A program made the position numbers and the translations under genes. From contig NZ_PYJQ01000009.1 of assembly GCF_003024605.1 (NCBI RefSeq), positions 496,001 through 560,000 of the forward strand: a stretch of 64,000 nt of DNA, in the 5' to 3' direction. Numbering within the stretch: the stretch's first letter is position 1; each line of letters begins with the position of its first letter. This DNA comes from Rhizobium sp. JAB6 (GTDB lineage: Bacteria > Pseudomonadota > Alphaproteobacteria > Rhizobiales > Rhizobiaceae). Below are positions 39,691-47,072 of this stretch, in pieces. The notes under the pieces are model-generated. The model made no database searches. It was given only the letters and a program-made list of their open reading frames with translations, and was not told where the DNA came from.

Positions 39691-39928
39691 TTTTTTGCCT
39701 TTCTTTAATTCCCCTCCGCCAGCTTCTATATAAGGCAGGAAAATACGCAAGAAAGTTTCTCCCGCGTAGTTGATTCTTACACTAAGCAGATTTGCTCTGT
39801 GTGTAATGCAAGGCTGCCCTTGAATAAATGCATAAGCCAATCATAAATGAAGCCGCGGATCGCGAAATCGCCTGCTTTGCGCGCTTGAAGCCGCGGTTTC
39901 GCAATCGCCGAAATTGAAAGGACTGCCT

Positions 39929-40903
39929 ATGCCTGCCCGCCACACGAAGGTGCTCATCATCGGTTCCGGCCCAGCCGGTTACACAGCCGCGGTTTATGCC
40001 GCGCGCGCGATGCTGCGGCCCGTTCTGATCGCCGGTCTCGAACAGGGCGGCCAGCTGATGATCACGACCGATGTCGAGAACTATCCGGGCTTCGCCGATC
40101 CCATTCAGGGTCCGTGGCTGATGGAGCAGATGCTGCAGCAGGCCCAGCATGTCGGCGCCGAGATCGTCAACGATCTCGTGACCGAAGTCGATATCAGCAA
40201 GCGTCCTTTCGTCGCCAATACCGACAGTGGCCAAGTCTGGACGGCCGACACCCTCATCATTGCCACCGGCGCCAAGGCGAAGTGGCTCGGCATCGAAAGC
40301 GAGCAGCATTTCCAGGGCTTTGGTGTCTCCGCCTGCGCCACCTGCGACGGCTTTTTCTATCGCAACAAGGATGTGATCGTGGTCGGCGGCGGCAACAGCG
40401 CCGTCGAGGAAGGCCTCTACCTGTCCAATATCGCCAAATCGGTGACCGTGGTGCATCGCCGCGATACTTTCCGTTCGGAAAAGATCCTGCAGGAGCGCCT
40501 GTTCGCCAAGGCAAACGTCAAGATTCTCTGGAACACCGAGATTGCCGAGATCACCGGCACGCCGGCCAAGCCGCCAATGCCGCCATCGGTCACGGGTGCG
40601 CGCCTGCGCGATACGCATACGGGTGCCATTACGGAGATGCCGATCGACGGCGTCTTCGTTGCCATCGGCCATGCGCCGGCAACCGAACTCTTCAAGGGCA
40701 AATTGAAGCTCAAGGACAATGGCTATCTCTGGACCGCTCCCGATTCGACCGCGACCAGCGTCGAGGGCATCTATGCCGCCGGCGACGTGACCGACGATAC
40801 GTTCCGCCAGGCGATCACCGCAGCGGGAATGGGCTGCATGGCGGCACTTGAGGCGGAACGCTATCTGACCGGGCACATGCCCGTCGCCGTGGCTGCGGAG
40901 TGA
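39929..40903 (+). CDS. trxB: Thioredoxin reductase (NADPH)
   Basis: A 324-residue flavoprotein that reduces thioredoxin. I prefer the ATG at 39929 (MPARHTKVLIIGSGPAG) with AAAGGA 6 bases upstream over a TTG 15 bases earlier. FAD binding is GSGPAGYTAAVYAAR (about residues 11-25), the redox centre is CATCDG (about 137-142), NADPH binding is VVGGGNSAVEEGLYL, and the C-terminal FAD motif is GIYAAGDVTDDTFRQAITAAGMGC. The stop is followed by the lsrB start region with almost no gap, so both are likely one transcript. Confidence 0.97.
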   Translation: MPARHTKVLIIGSGPAGYTAAVYAARAMLRPVLIAGLEQGGQLMITTDVENYPGFADPIQGPWLMEQMLQQAQHVGAEIVNDLVTEVDISKRPFVANTDSGQVWTADTLIIATGAKAKWLGIESEQHFQGFGVSACATCDGFFYRNKDVIVVGGGNSAVEEGLYLSNIAKSVTVVHRRDTFRSEKILQERLFAKANVKILWNTEIAEITGTPAKPPMPPSVTGARLRDTHTGAITEMPIDGVFVAIGHAPATELFKGKLKLKDNGYLWTAPDSTATSVEGIYAAGDVTDDTFRQAITAAGMGCMAALEAERYLTGHMPVAVAAE

Positions 40904-40926
40904 TGCAGCCGATGAGGGGAAACGGC

Positions 40927-41823
40927 ATGCCATTGGATTGGGACAAGCTGCGTATCTTCCACGCGGCGGCCGAAGCGGGTTCGTTCACGCATGCGGCTGA
41001 TAAGCTGCATTTGTCCCAATCCGCCATCAGCCGGCAGGTCAGCGCTCTCGAGCAGGATGTCGGCATAAAACTCTTTCATCGCCATGCGCGCGGTCTCATC
41101 CTGACGGAACAGGGCGAACTGCTCTATCGCACGGCCCATGACGTTCTGCTGAAGCTCGAAACGGTCAAGATGCAACTGACCGAGACGACCGACAAGCCGA
41201 GCGGCAAGCTGCGCGTAACGACCACGGTCGGCCTCGGCCAGGGCTGGCTCACCGACAAGATCCAGGAATTCCTGCAGCTCTATCCGGATATGCAGATTCA
41301 GCTCATCCTCGACAACGAGGAGTTGGACGTGAACATGCGCCACGCGGATTGCGCCATTCGTTTGCGGCAGCCGCAGCAGTCCGATCTGATCCAGCGCAAG
41401 CTCTTCACCGTACATATGCATGTCTATGCGGCCCCCTCCTATATCAACCGCTACGGAGAGCCGCAGTCGGTTGAGGATCTGGACGAACATCGCATCATCA
41501 GCTTCGGCGAACCCGCACCGAACTACCTGCTCGATGTCAACTGGCTGGAGATTGCCGGCCGCTCGTCCGACAACAAGCGCATTCCGCATCTGCAGATCAA
41601 CAGCCAGACGTCGATCAAGCGCGCCTGCCTGCTCGGCATCGGCATCGCGGTACTGCCTGACTATATCGTCGGCCGCGACCCCGGACTCATTCAGCTCGCG
41701 ATCAATGCGGACGTACCATCCTTCGACACCTATTTCTGCTATCCAGACGAAATGAAGAATGCGGCTAAGCTCAAGGTTTTCCGTGATTTTATCGTCGCAA
41801 AAGCGCGCAACTGGAATTTCTGA
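40927..41823 (+). CDS. lsrB: LysR family regulator LsrB/VtlR
   Basis: A 298-residue regulator from the ATG at 40927 (MPLDWDKLRIFHAAAEAGSF) with AGGGGA 7 bases upstream. The helix-turn-helix is SFTHAADKLHLSQSAISRQVSALEQDVGIKLF. The sequence and place directly after trxB identify it as LsrB of Sinorhizobium / VtlR of Agrobacterium and Brucella. These act in host interaction, envelope and redox control and activate abcR small RNA genes. Cysteines at about 142, 234 and 271 in the effector domain are candidates for the redox sensing described for LsrB. Two AbcR-like sRNA genes follow immediately. Confidence 0.92.
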   Translation: MPLDWDKLRIFHAAAEAGSFTHAADKLHLSQSAISRQVSALEQDVGIKLFHRHARGLILTEQGELLYRTAHDVLLKLETVKMQLTETTDKPSGKLRVTTTVGLGQGWLTDKIQEFLQLYPDMQIQLILDNEELDVNMRHADCAIRLRQPQQSDLIQRKLFTVHMHVYAAPSYINRYGEPQSVEDLDEHRIISFGEPAPNYLLDVNWLEIAGRSSDNKRIPHLQINSQTSIKRACLLGIGIAVLPDYIVGRDPGLIQLAINADVPSFDTYFCYPDEMKNAAKLKVFRDFIVAKARNWNF

Positions 41824-41883
41824 AAAAGGTAAGCCACTGATAACCAACTCTTTTTCGGGGCAGGAGATCAGCCACGCATATGA

Positions 41884-41900
41884 TGCATAGCTGATATGCA
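41884..41900. promoter_or_regulatory. LysR-type operator palindrome before abcR1
   Basis: TGCATA-N5-TATGCA (gctga in the middle) is a perfect dyad. It lies 11 bases before the -35-like TTGAAG (41911) of the first sRNA. A related copy lies before the second sRNA. By position it is the likely LsrB/VtlR site. Confidence 0.7.
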
Positions 41901-41945
41901 CAAATGAGAGTTGAAGGCTGCACATTTAACTACCATATCGCACAT

Positions 41946-42061
41946 AGCTGATGCACACGGTGGCTTTTCCTCCCAGTTCCACCGCATTGGCTGTTCCCCT
42001 CTGGAGGTTTTTGACCTTCATACCTATAGGGCCCTGGTTCATTCCGGAGGCCCTTTTTTTT
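41946..42061 (+). ncRNA. abcR1: AbcR-type trans-acting small RNA, copy 1
   Basis: About 116 nt. It contains two single-stranded-type anti-Shine-Dalgarno segments (TTTTCCTCCCAGTTCC and TTCCCCTCTGGAGG), then GACCTTCATACC and a terminator: GGGCC (42029-42033) pairs with GGCCC (42049-42053), followed by eight T. The promoter is read as TTGAAG (41911-41916), 17 bases, then CATATC (41934-41939), placing the 5' end near 41946. AbcR RNAs work with Hfq and block translation of many ABC-transporter mRNAs. Place after lsrB and before an ArsR gene, size and tandem copy all match the AbcR1/AbcR2 locus of Agrobacterium and Sinorhizobium. Exact ends are inferred. Confidence 0.88.
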
Positions 42062-42086
42062 GCTCTTTTGTCCCAAACGTTGCAAA

Positions 42087-42103
42087 CGCATAACTGCCAT
42101 GCA
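42087..42103. promoter_or_regulatory. LysR-type operator, second copy, before abcR2
   Basis: CGCATA-N5-CATGCA is a degenerate copy of the palindrome at 41884-41900, in nearly the same position (10 bases before the -35-like TTGCGC at 42114). Two changed bases may weaken binding. Confidence 0.55.
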
Positions 42104-42148
42104 CAAAAAAGCATTGCGCACTGCACAAATTAGCATCATAACGCACAC

Positions 42149-42265
42149 AGCTGATGCACATGGTGGCTTTTCCTCCCAGTTCCACCGCATTGGCTGTTCC
42201 CCTCTGGAGGTTTTGACCTTCACACCTATAAGGGCCCTGGTTCATACCGGTGGCCCTCTTTTTTT
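42149..42265 (+). ncRNA. abcR2: AbcR-type trans-acting small RNA, copy 2
   Basis: About 117 nt and nearly the same as copy 1 over its whole length, including both CCTCCCAG and CCCCTCTGGAGG segments. Differences cluster near the 5' end, in the stem before the terminator (CACACCTATAAGGGCC) and in the terminator loop (ATACCGGT). GGGCC / GGCCC forms the terminator, followed by CTTTTTTT. The promoter is also duplicated: TTGCGC (42114-42119), 17 bases, CATAAC (42137-42142). The two copies are 203 bases apart start to start with their own promoters, so they can be regulated separately. Which copy corresponds to the named AbcR1 or AbcR2 of other species cannot be settled here. Confidence 0.87.
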
Positions 42266-42329
42266 GCCCATTTTCTAAGCACTCCTCCGCCTGCCATGCA
42301 AAAGATAAAATTTTGCGCGGACCTTGATA

Positions 42330-42368
42330 TATCGAAAATCGTCGATACATAAATCGTAATTATTCGAT
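42330..42368. promoter_or_regulatory. Two dyads before the arsR gene (candidate ArsR operator)
   Basis: TATCGA-N6-TCGATA is perfect (42330-42347) and ATCG-N8-CGAT follows (42353-42368), both rich in A and T and 18-55 bases before the ATG at 42386. Such dyads at the promoter are typical autoregulatory sites of ArsR/SmtB proteins. Confidence 0.6.
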
Positions 42369-42385
42369 ACTGCTCGGTAAACACC

Positions 42386-42679
42386 ATGGACAAGAACGAG
42401 ATCTTGAAGGCCTTGGCCAATCCGGCCCGGCTCGAAATCCTCAACCACTTGAAAGATCCGAAAAAGCATTTTCCGACACAGGAACACCCTCTGGAGCTTG
42501 GTGTCTGCGCCAGCCAGTTCGAGCGCTGCGGTCTCTCGCAGTCCACCGTCTCGGCCCACCTCGGCACGCTCCACCGCGCCGGCCTAGTGACGACCAAGCG
42601 CCTTGGTCAGTGGATTTTCTACAAGCGCAACGAGGAAACCATCGCTCAGTTCCTCGCAGCCATGCAGAAGGAACTGTGA
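42386..42679 (+). CDS. ArsR family transcriptional regulator with two cysteines
   Basis: A 97-residue winged-helix repressor. The fold is LKALANPARLEILNHL (helices 1-2) and LSQSTVSAHLGTLHRAGLVTTKRLGQWIFYKR (recognition helix and wing). Only two cysteines are present, Cys41 and Cys48, in the stretch VCASQFERCGLSQ just before the recognition helix. This spacing differs from the classic ArsR C-x-C metal site and could be a metal or thiol/electrophile sensor. The next gene encodes an Old Yellow Enzyme, which removes electrophiles. A matching regulator gene follows the abcR locus in Sinorhizobium. Confidence 0.9.
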   Translation: MDKNEILKALANPARLEILNHLKDPKKHFPTQEHPLELGVCASQFERCGLSQSTVSAHLGTLHRAGLVTTKRLGQWIFYKRNEETIAQFLAAMQKEL

Positions 42680-42809
42680 AGATGCCCCTTGCGCTCCTCC
42701 TGCTCGCGCCGATTTCCTTCGCCACCAGCGCGACCGAAAAAGAAGAGGCGCGCCCCTCTTCCTGACCCCTCCGCTTCTCTTTCTTCCCCCTCACAGAAAG
42801 GACTACCCC

Positions 42810-43922
42810 ATGACCAAATTGTTCGAACCGACGAAACTAGGTGACATTTCCATCGCCAACCGCATCGTCATGGCGCCCCTGACACGCAACCGTTCGCCGA
42901 ACGCCGTGCCGAACGAGCTGAACGCCAAATATTACGCTCAGCGTGCCAGCGCAGGCCTGATCATCACCGAAGCAACCGCGATCACCCATCAGGGCCAGGG
43001 CTATGCCGACGTTCCCGGCCTCTACAGCAAGGAAGCGCTTAATGGCTGGAAGAAGGTGACAGATGCCGTGCACGCCAATGGCGGCAAGATCGTCGTGCAG
43101 ATGTGGCATGTCGGCCGTATCTCTCATACGACCCTGCAGCCGAATGGCGGCAAGCCGGTATCCTCCACCTCCAGGCGAGCTGCAAATTCCAAGACCTATC
43201 TCGTCCATAGCGACGGCACCGGCAGTTTTGCCGACGTTTCCGAGCCGCGCGCCCTGGAAACCTCGGAAATCCCGGGCATCGTTGAAGACTATCGCAAGGC
43301 CGCCCGTGCCGCCATCGATGCCGGATTCGATGGGGTCGAAATCCATGGCGCCAACGGCTACCTGATCGACCAATTCCTGCGCGGCGATATTAACGATCGC
43401 ACCGACCAATATGGCGGTTCGATCGAAAACCGTGCACGCTTCCTGTTCGAAGTGGTCGACGCCGTCACCAAGGAAGTGGGCGCCGGCCGCACGGCAATCC
43501 GTATTTCTCCCGTCACGCCGTCCGGCGATGCCAGCGATCCGGCTCCGCAGCAGCTCTTCACCCATGTCGTAGAACGCCTGGCGAAGTATGGCCTCGCCTA
43601 TATTCATGTCATCGAAGGCCAGACCGGTGGCAAACGCGACTTCCTGCCCTTCGACTACGACGCTCTTCGGGCGGCCTACAAGGCTGCAGGCGGCACCGCC
43701 GGCTGGATGGTCAACAATGCCTACACCCGCGAAATGGCGATCGAGGCCGTCGACAGCGGCAAGGCCGATGTCGTGGCCTTCGGCAAGCCGTTCATTTCGA
43801 ATCCGGATCTCGTGCGTCGCCTGAAGGAAAATGCACCGCTCGCCCAATGGGACCAGGCGACGCTCTATGGCGGCGGAGCCAAGGGCTACGCCGATTATCC
43901 GATGCTGGACGATGCCGCGTAA
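42810..43922 (+). CDS. Alkene reductase, Old Yellow Enzyme family (NemA-like)
   Basis: A 370-residue FMN-dependent ene-reductase from the ATG at 42810 (MTKLFEPTKLGDISIANRIVMAPLTRNRS), with AGAAAGGA upstream. The substrate-binding His-Asn pair is in VEIHGANGYLIDQFL (about residue 180), FMN-contacting residues are in VMAPLTRNR and VAFGKPFISNPDLV, and DQYGGSIENRARF is typical of the family. These enzymes reduce activated C=C bonds in quinones, maleimides and nitro compounds with NADPH. It lies 130 bases behind the arsR gene and is probably its target. A perfect terminator follows. Confidence 0.94.
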   Translation: MTKLFEPTKLGDISIANRIVMAPLTRNRSPNAVPNELNAKYYAQRASAGLIITEATAITHQGQGYADVPGLYSKEALNGWKKVTDAVHANGGKIVVQMWHVGRISHTTLQPNGGKPVSSTSRRAANSKTYLVHSDGTGSFADVSEPRALETSEIPGIVEDYRKAARAAIDAGFDGVEIHGANGYLIDQFLRGDINDRTDQYGGSIENRARFLFEVVDAVTKEVGAGRTAIRISPVTPSGDASDPAPQQLFTHVVERLAKYGLAYIHVIEGQTGGKRDFLPFDYDALRAAYKAAGGTAGWMVNNAYTREMAIEAVDSGKADVVAFGKPFISNPDLVRRLKENAPLAQWDQATLYGGGAKGYADYPMLDDAA

Positions 43923-43980
43923 GCCGTGTCGGCGCCGATCTGCCTACCAGCGGCAAAGCTTAGCATGAAGCTAACAATGA

Positions 43981-44009
43981 GCCCCGCAACGAGATGTTGC
44001 GGGGCTTTT
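43981..44009 (+). terminator. Rho-independent terminator of the alkene reductase gene
   Basis: Perfect 10-bp stem GCCCCGCAAC / GTTGCGGGGC with a 5-base loop, followed by TTTT. Confidence 0.92.
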
Positions 44010-44062
44010 CCACTCGCTGTCGCAATCAATGCTCCTGCCGAACTTGACGTCCGATTGGCGGC

Positions 44063-45040
44063 TCAAGCCGCGGGCAGACAGCCGATCGAGGCCAGGCTTG
44101 CCCTCACCGCTTGGTCGATCGGCGTGTGTGGTTCTTCGCCGAGAACAGCCACCAGCCTGTCATTCCGCATCTCCAGCGGCACGTCCCAGAGATAGCGCAT
44201 TTCGCGCAGTTCCCGCATCAAGGTCACAAAGGGAGCGGCCAGCGGCACTATCCACCATGGGAACGCCTTCACCTTCACCTTGCGCCCAAGGACGCGCTGC
44301 ACGGCTTCGATCATCTGTCTGCCGTCTCCATCCCAGTGACCGCGCATATGATAGACGGCGAAGGACGGCAGTTCGTCGCCCTTCTCGATCAGCCGGATCA
44401 TGGTCTCGGCTACGTCAGGCAGATAGGCCCATTGGTGGCCGACCCCGCGTCTGCCCGGATAAGTTATCGAGCCGATCGACTTGCCCGGCGTCACCATCGC
44501 CTGAGAAAACCAGCTGTTGGCCCGAGAGCCGCCGAAGAAATCGCCGGCGCGAACGATGATGACCGGGCTATCGCCCTGCTCGGCTGCCGCTCTGAGACGC
44601 CGCTCCATCTCCACGCGGATTGCGCCCTTGCGGGTCTTCGGCCGTTGCGCGCTCTCCTCGGTCACACGCGGGAACACATCGGGGCCGAAATTATAGACTG
44701 TGCCTGGTAGCACGATGCGTGCGCCGACCGCCTTGGCGGCCGCAATGGTGTTGTCGAGCATCGGCAGGACGACCTTCCCCCAATTGCGATAGCCGGGTGG
44801 GTTGACCGCATGCACGATGACATCCGCACCTTGCGCGGCTCTCAGAACGTCGTCCGCCTGCATGGCATCACCTTGGAGCCAGTCGAATTCAGGCTGACGG
44901 CGAGCCGCCTCGGCCGCATTGCGGTTCAGCGCCCGGATGCGCCAGGCGCGGCGCGCAAGCCCGTCTGCCACGGCACCGCCAATGCCGCCGGTCGCGCCGA
45001 GTATCAAGGCTGTCTTCATGTTTTCCATGTTGTTGCTCAT
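44063..45040 (-). CDS. NAD-dependent epimerase/reductase family protein (extended SDR)
   Basis: A 325-residue protein starting MSNNMENMKTALILGATGGIGGAV. Several Met codons are near; the one at 45040 has GGAG 6 bases upstream. The Rossmann loop is GATGGIGG (about residues 14-21), and the extended SDR pattern continues with DVIVHAVNPPGY, VLPGTVYNFGP (the usual Tyr region), and RAGDFFGG. It resembles NAD(P)-binding epimerase or NmrA-like reductases, but a clear Y-x-x-x-K pair is missing; the substrate is unknown. It is divergent from the LysR gene at 45133 (92 bases), its likely regulator. Confidence 0.87.
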   Translation of the reverse strand: MSNNMENMKTALILGATGGIGGAVADGLARRAWRIRALNRNAAEAARRQPEFDWLQGDAMQADDVLRAAQGADVIVHAVNPPGYRNWGKVVLPMLDNTIAAAKAVGARIVLPGTVYNFGPDVFPRVTEESAQRPKTRKGAIRVEMERRLRAAAEQGDSPVIIVRAGDFFGGSRANSWFSQAMVTPGKSIGSITYPGRRGVGHQWAYLPDVAETMIRLIEKGDELPSFAVYHMRGHWDGDGRQMIEAVQRVLGRKVKVKAFPWWIVPLAAPFVTLMRELREMRYLWDVPLEMRNDRLVAVLGEEPHTPIDQAVRASLASIGCLPAA

Positions 45041-45132
45041 CGTCATCTCCATCGGTTTCGATGAGGTGACTATGCCTCGGACTGGCGATAAACGAAATTG
45101 CCGAAAATTTTGCAGATGCTATACATAAATGT

Positions 45133-46047
45133 ATGATGCGACTCGCTGAGCCAAGCTGGGATTTCTATCGCACCTTTCTTGCCGTGCTGGAGCACGGCTC
45201 ACTTTCGGCTGCGGCGCGCGAGCTCGGTCTGACACAGCCGACGGTCGGTCGCCATATCCTCGCATTGGAGCAAGCGGTCGGCGCGGAGCTGTTCACGCGT
45301 TCGCAACAGGGCCTGCTGCCGACCGATGCCGCCATGGTTCTGAAACCCTATGCCGAGACTTTGGCCAGCACGGCCGCTGCTCTGCTGCGCGCGGCCTCCG
45401 GTTCGAAGGACAAGGTCAGCGGCACCGTACGCATCAGCGCGAGCGAGGTCATCGGTGCCGAAGTGCTGCCGCCGATCCTTGCCAAGCTGCAGGCAAGCTA
45501 TCCCGATCTGATCGTGGAGCTTTCAGCCTCCGATACGGTCGAAGATCTGCTGCAGCGCGAGGCCGATATCGCCGTGCGCATGGTCGCGCCGGCGCAAGAA
45601 GCACTGTTCGCCCGGCATATCGGCATCATCTCACTCGGCCTCTTCGCTCACCGCAGCTATATCGAGCGGTACGGCAAGCCCGAGACCGTCAGGGAATTGC
45701 GCCGGCACAAGTTCATCGGCTTCGATCGCCAGACAGCCTATATCCGCATGATGCTGAAGCGCTATCCGATGCTCGAAGGCATCTCCTTCAGCTTTCGTTC
45801 CGATCACAGCATCGCTCTGCACAACGCCCTGCGCGCCGGCATCGGTATCAGCTTCCTTCAAATCCCCTTGGCAAGCCGCGATTCAAACCTCGTGCAGCTG
45901 TTGCCGGAAATAACGGTCGAGATCGACACCTGGATCGTCATGCATGAAAACCTGAAGACATCGCCACGCTGCCGCGCGACATTCGATGCCCTCGTCACCG
46001 GTTTGCTTGATTACATCAAGGAAAACAATGCGGAGAATGGATCTTGA
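45133..46047 (+). CDS. LysR family transcriptional regulator
   Basis: A 304-residue regulator with helix-turn-helix GSLSAAARELGLTQPTVGRHILALEQAVGAELFTRSQQGL (about residues 23-62) and a standard effector domain (KVSGTVRISASEVIGAEVLPPIL). The start at 45133 (MMRLAEPSWDFYRTF) has no Shine-Dalgarno sequence; the ATG lies inside the dyad ATACAT-AA-ATGTAT (45121-45134), so translation may be leaderless or controlled at this site. It is divergent from the NAD-dependent reductase and overlaps the following GrpB-family gene by 4 bases. Confidence 0.9.
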   Translation: MMRLAEPSWDFYRTFLAVLEHGSLSAAARELGLTQPTVGRHILALEQAVGAELFTRSQQGLLPTDAAMVLKPYAETLASTAAALLRAASGSKDKVSGTVRISASEVIGAEVLPPILAKLQASYPDLIVELSASDTVEDLLQREADIAVRMVAPAQEALFARHIGIISLGLFAHRSYIERYGKPETVRELRRHKFIGFDRQTAYIRMMLKRYPMLEGISFSFRSDHSIALHNALRAGIGISFLQIPLASRDSNLVQLLPEITVEIDTWIVMHENLKTSPRCRATFDALVTGLLDYIKENNAENGS

Positions 46048-46565
46048 CCCTGGGAGCGGCGGTGGAACTGGTGCCATACGATCCGCGCTGGCCGGACGAT
46101 TACGCACGCATCCGCGACAAGCTTGAGGGATTGCTGGGTCCCTATGCCATGGCGATTGAGCACATCGGCAGCACATCCATTCCCGGCATTGCCGCAAAGC
46201 CGCTTATCGATATCGACATCATCCTGCGAAGCTCAGCCGATGTCCCGTCGGCGACCCAGATTCTTCTGACGGAGAATTATGAACCGCGTGGCAATCGCTA
46301 CGACGACGATGTCTGGGCATTCATGCGGCGCGACGGCAAGCCGCCGGAACGCATCTATCTCTGCCCGCCGAACAACCGGACCCATGAGCGTAGGGTAATC
46401 TTTCGCGATTATCTTCGGGCGCATCCCACGGAAGCAGCAGCCTACGCCGCGCTGAAATTGAAGCTCGCCAAAACGCATCGGCATGATGGCGATCGCTACA
46501 CCGCCGAAAAACGCTACTTTGTCGACGCGATCATCGAAAAGGCGTCAGACAACCCGAAAGGCTAA
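46044..46565 (+). CDS. GrpB family protein (UPF0157)
   Basis: A 173-residue protein whose TTG start overlaps the LysR stop (TTGA), so it is probably translated by coupling. It shows the UPF0157/GrpB pattern of the nucleotidyltransferase fold: YDPRWPDDYARIRDKLEGLL, AIEHIGSTSIPGIAAKPLIDIDII (GSTS plus the D-x-D metal ligands), and LKLKLAKTHRHDGDRYTAEKRYF. Its function is unknown; it is sometimes fused to dephospho-CoA kinase. It is convergent with the DUF2188 gene with 4 bases overlap. Confidence 0.9.
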   Translation: MTLGAAVELVPYDPRWPDDYARIRDKLEGLLGPYAMAIEHIGSTSIPGIAAKPLIDIDIILRSSADVPSATQILLTENYEPRGNRYDDDVWAFMRRDGKPPERIYLCPPNNRTHERRVIFRDYLRAHPTEAAAYAALKLKLAKTHRHDGDRYTAEKRYFVDAIIEKASDNPKG

Positions 46566-46843
46566 GCGCCGGGAGCAGTATCGACCGGCGGGAAATGCAC
46601 CTGACCATCGATGACTTCCGTTTCCGGTCGGTCGCCGCCGTCGGCATATTCCTCATGCCATTTGCCGCTCTCGTCCTGCCAGCTGATTTCGGCTGAATCT
46701 CCCCCGATTTGCTGTTCCGCCGCCACGATCCTGGCGGCCTCCACGGCCTCGGAATGTGTTGGAAACGCTTCCGAATAAACATCGCGGAAGCGATAAGCCC
46801 ATCCACCGTCATGCGGCACGATTTCGTAAACGACCTTGACCAT
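46562..46843 (-). CDS. DUF2188 family small protein
   Basis: A 93-residue protein, MVKVVYEIVPHDGGWAYRFRDVYSEAFPTHSEAVEAARIVA, which is the DUF2188 core: a beta hairpin with conserved GGWAYR followed by F-x-T-H-x-E-A-x-x-A. The tail is acidic (DESGKWHEEYADGGDRPETEV). GGAGGG lies upstream of the ATG. Such proteins are widespread in soil bacteria and have no known function. Confidence 0.8.
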   Translation of the reverse strand: MVKVVYEIVPHDGGWAYRFRDVYSEAFPTHSEAVEAARIVAAEQQIGGDSAEISWQDESGKWHEEYADGGDRPETEVIDGQVHFPPVDTAPGA

Positions 46844-47072
46844 TCAGACCCTCCTTCTCATCTGCCAAGACCTTCGGACCGGACATTACCGGCGGGATCG
46901 CGTGCATCTGAGGCGGATTCGAGAATGCCGCGGCGTTGTGGTTGGGCAGACCTATCCGCGCAGTATTCCATTAAACCGCGTTAACTGCAAATTTCGCCCT
47001 CTTCCTAGCAAGCTTGATGTGCGAAATCCTTGCTTTAGAGTGCAACCGTGAACCGGCGCAAAGGGTGGGAAA

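Noticed and set aside
41884..42265. Possible CRISPR or transposon repeat because of the duplicated ~200-base unit
   Set aside because: Only two copies, unit length near 200 bases, each with promoter and terminator; fits tandem AbcR sRNA genes instead.
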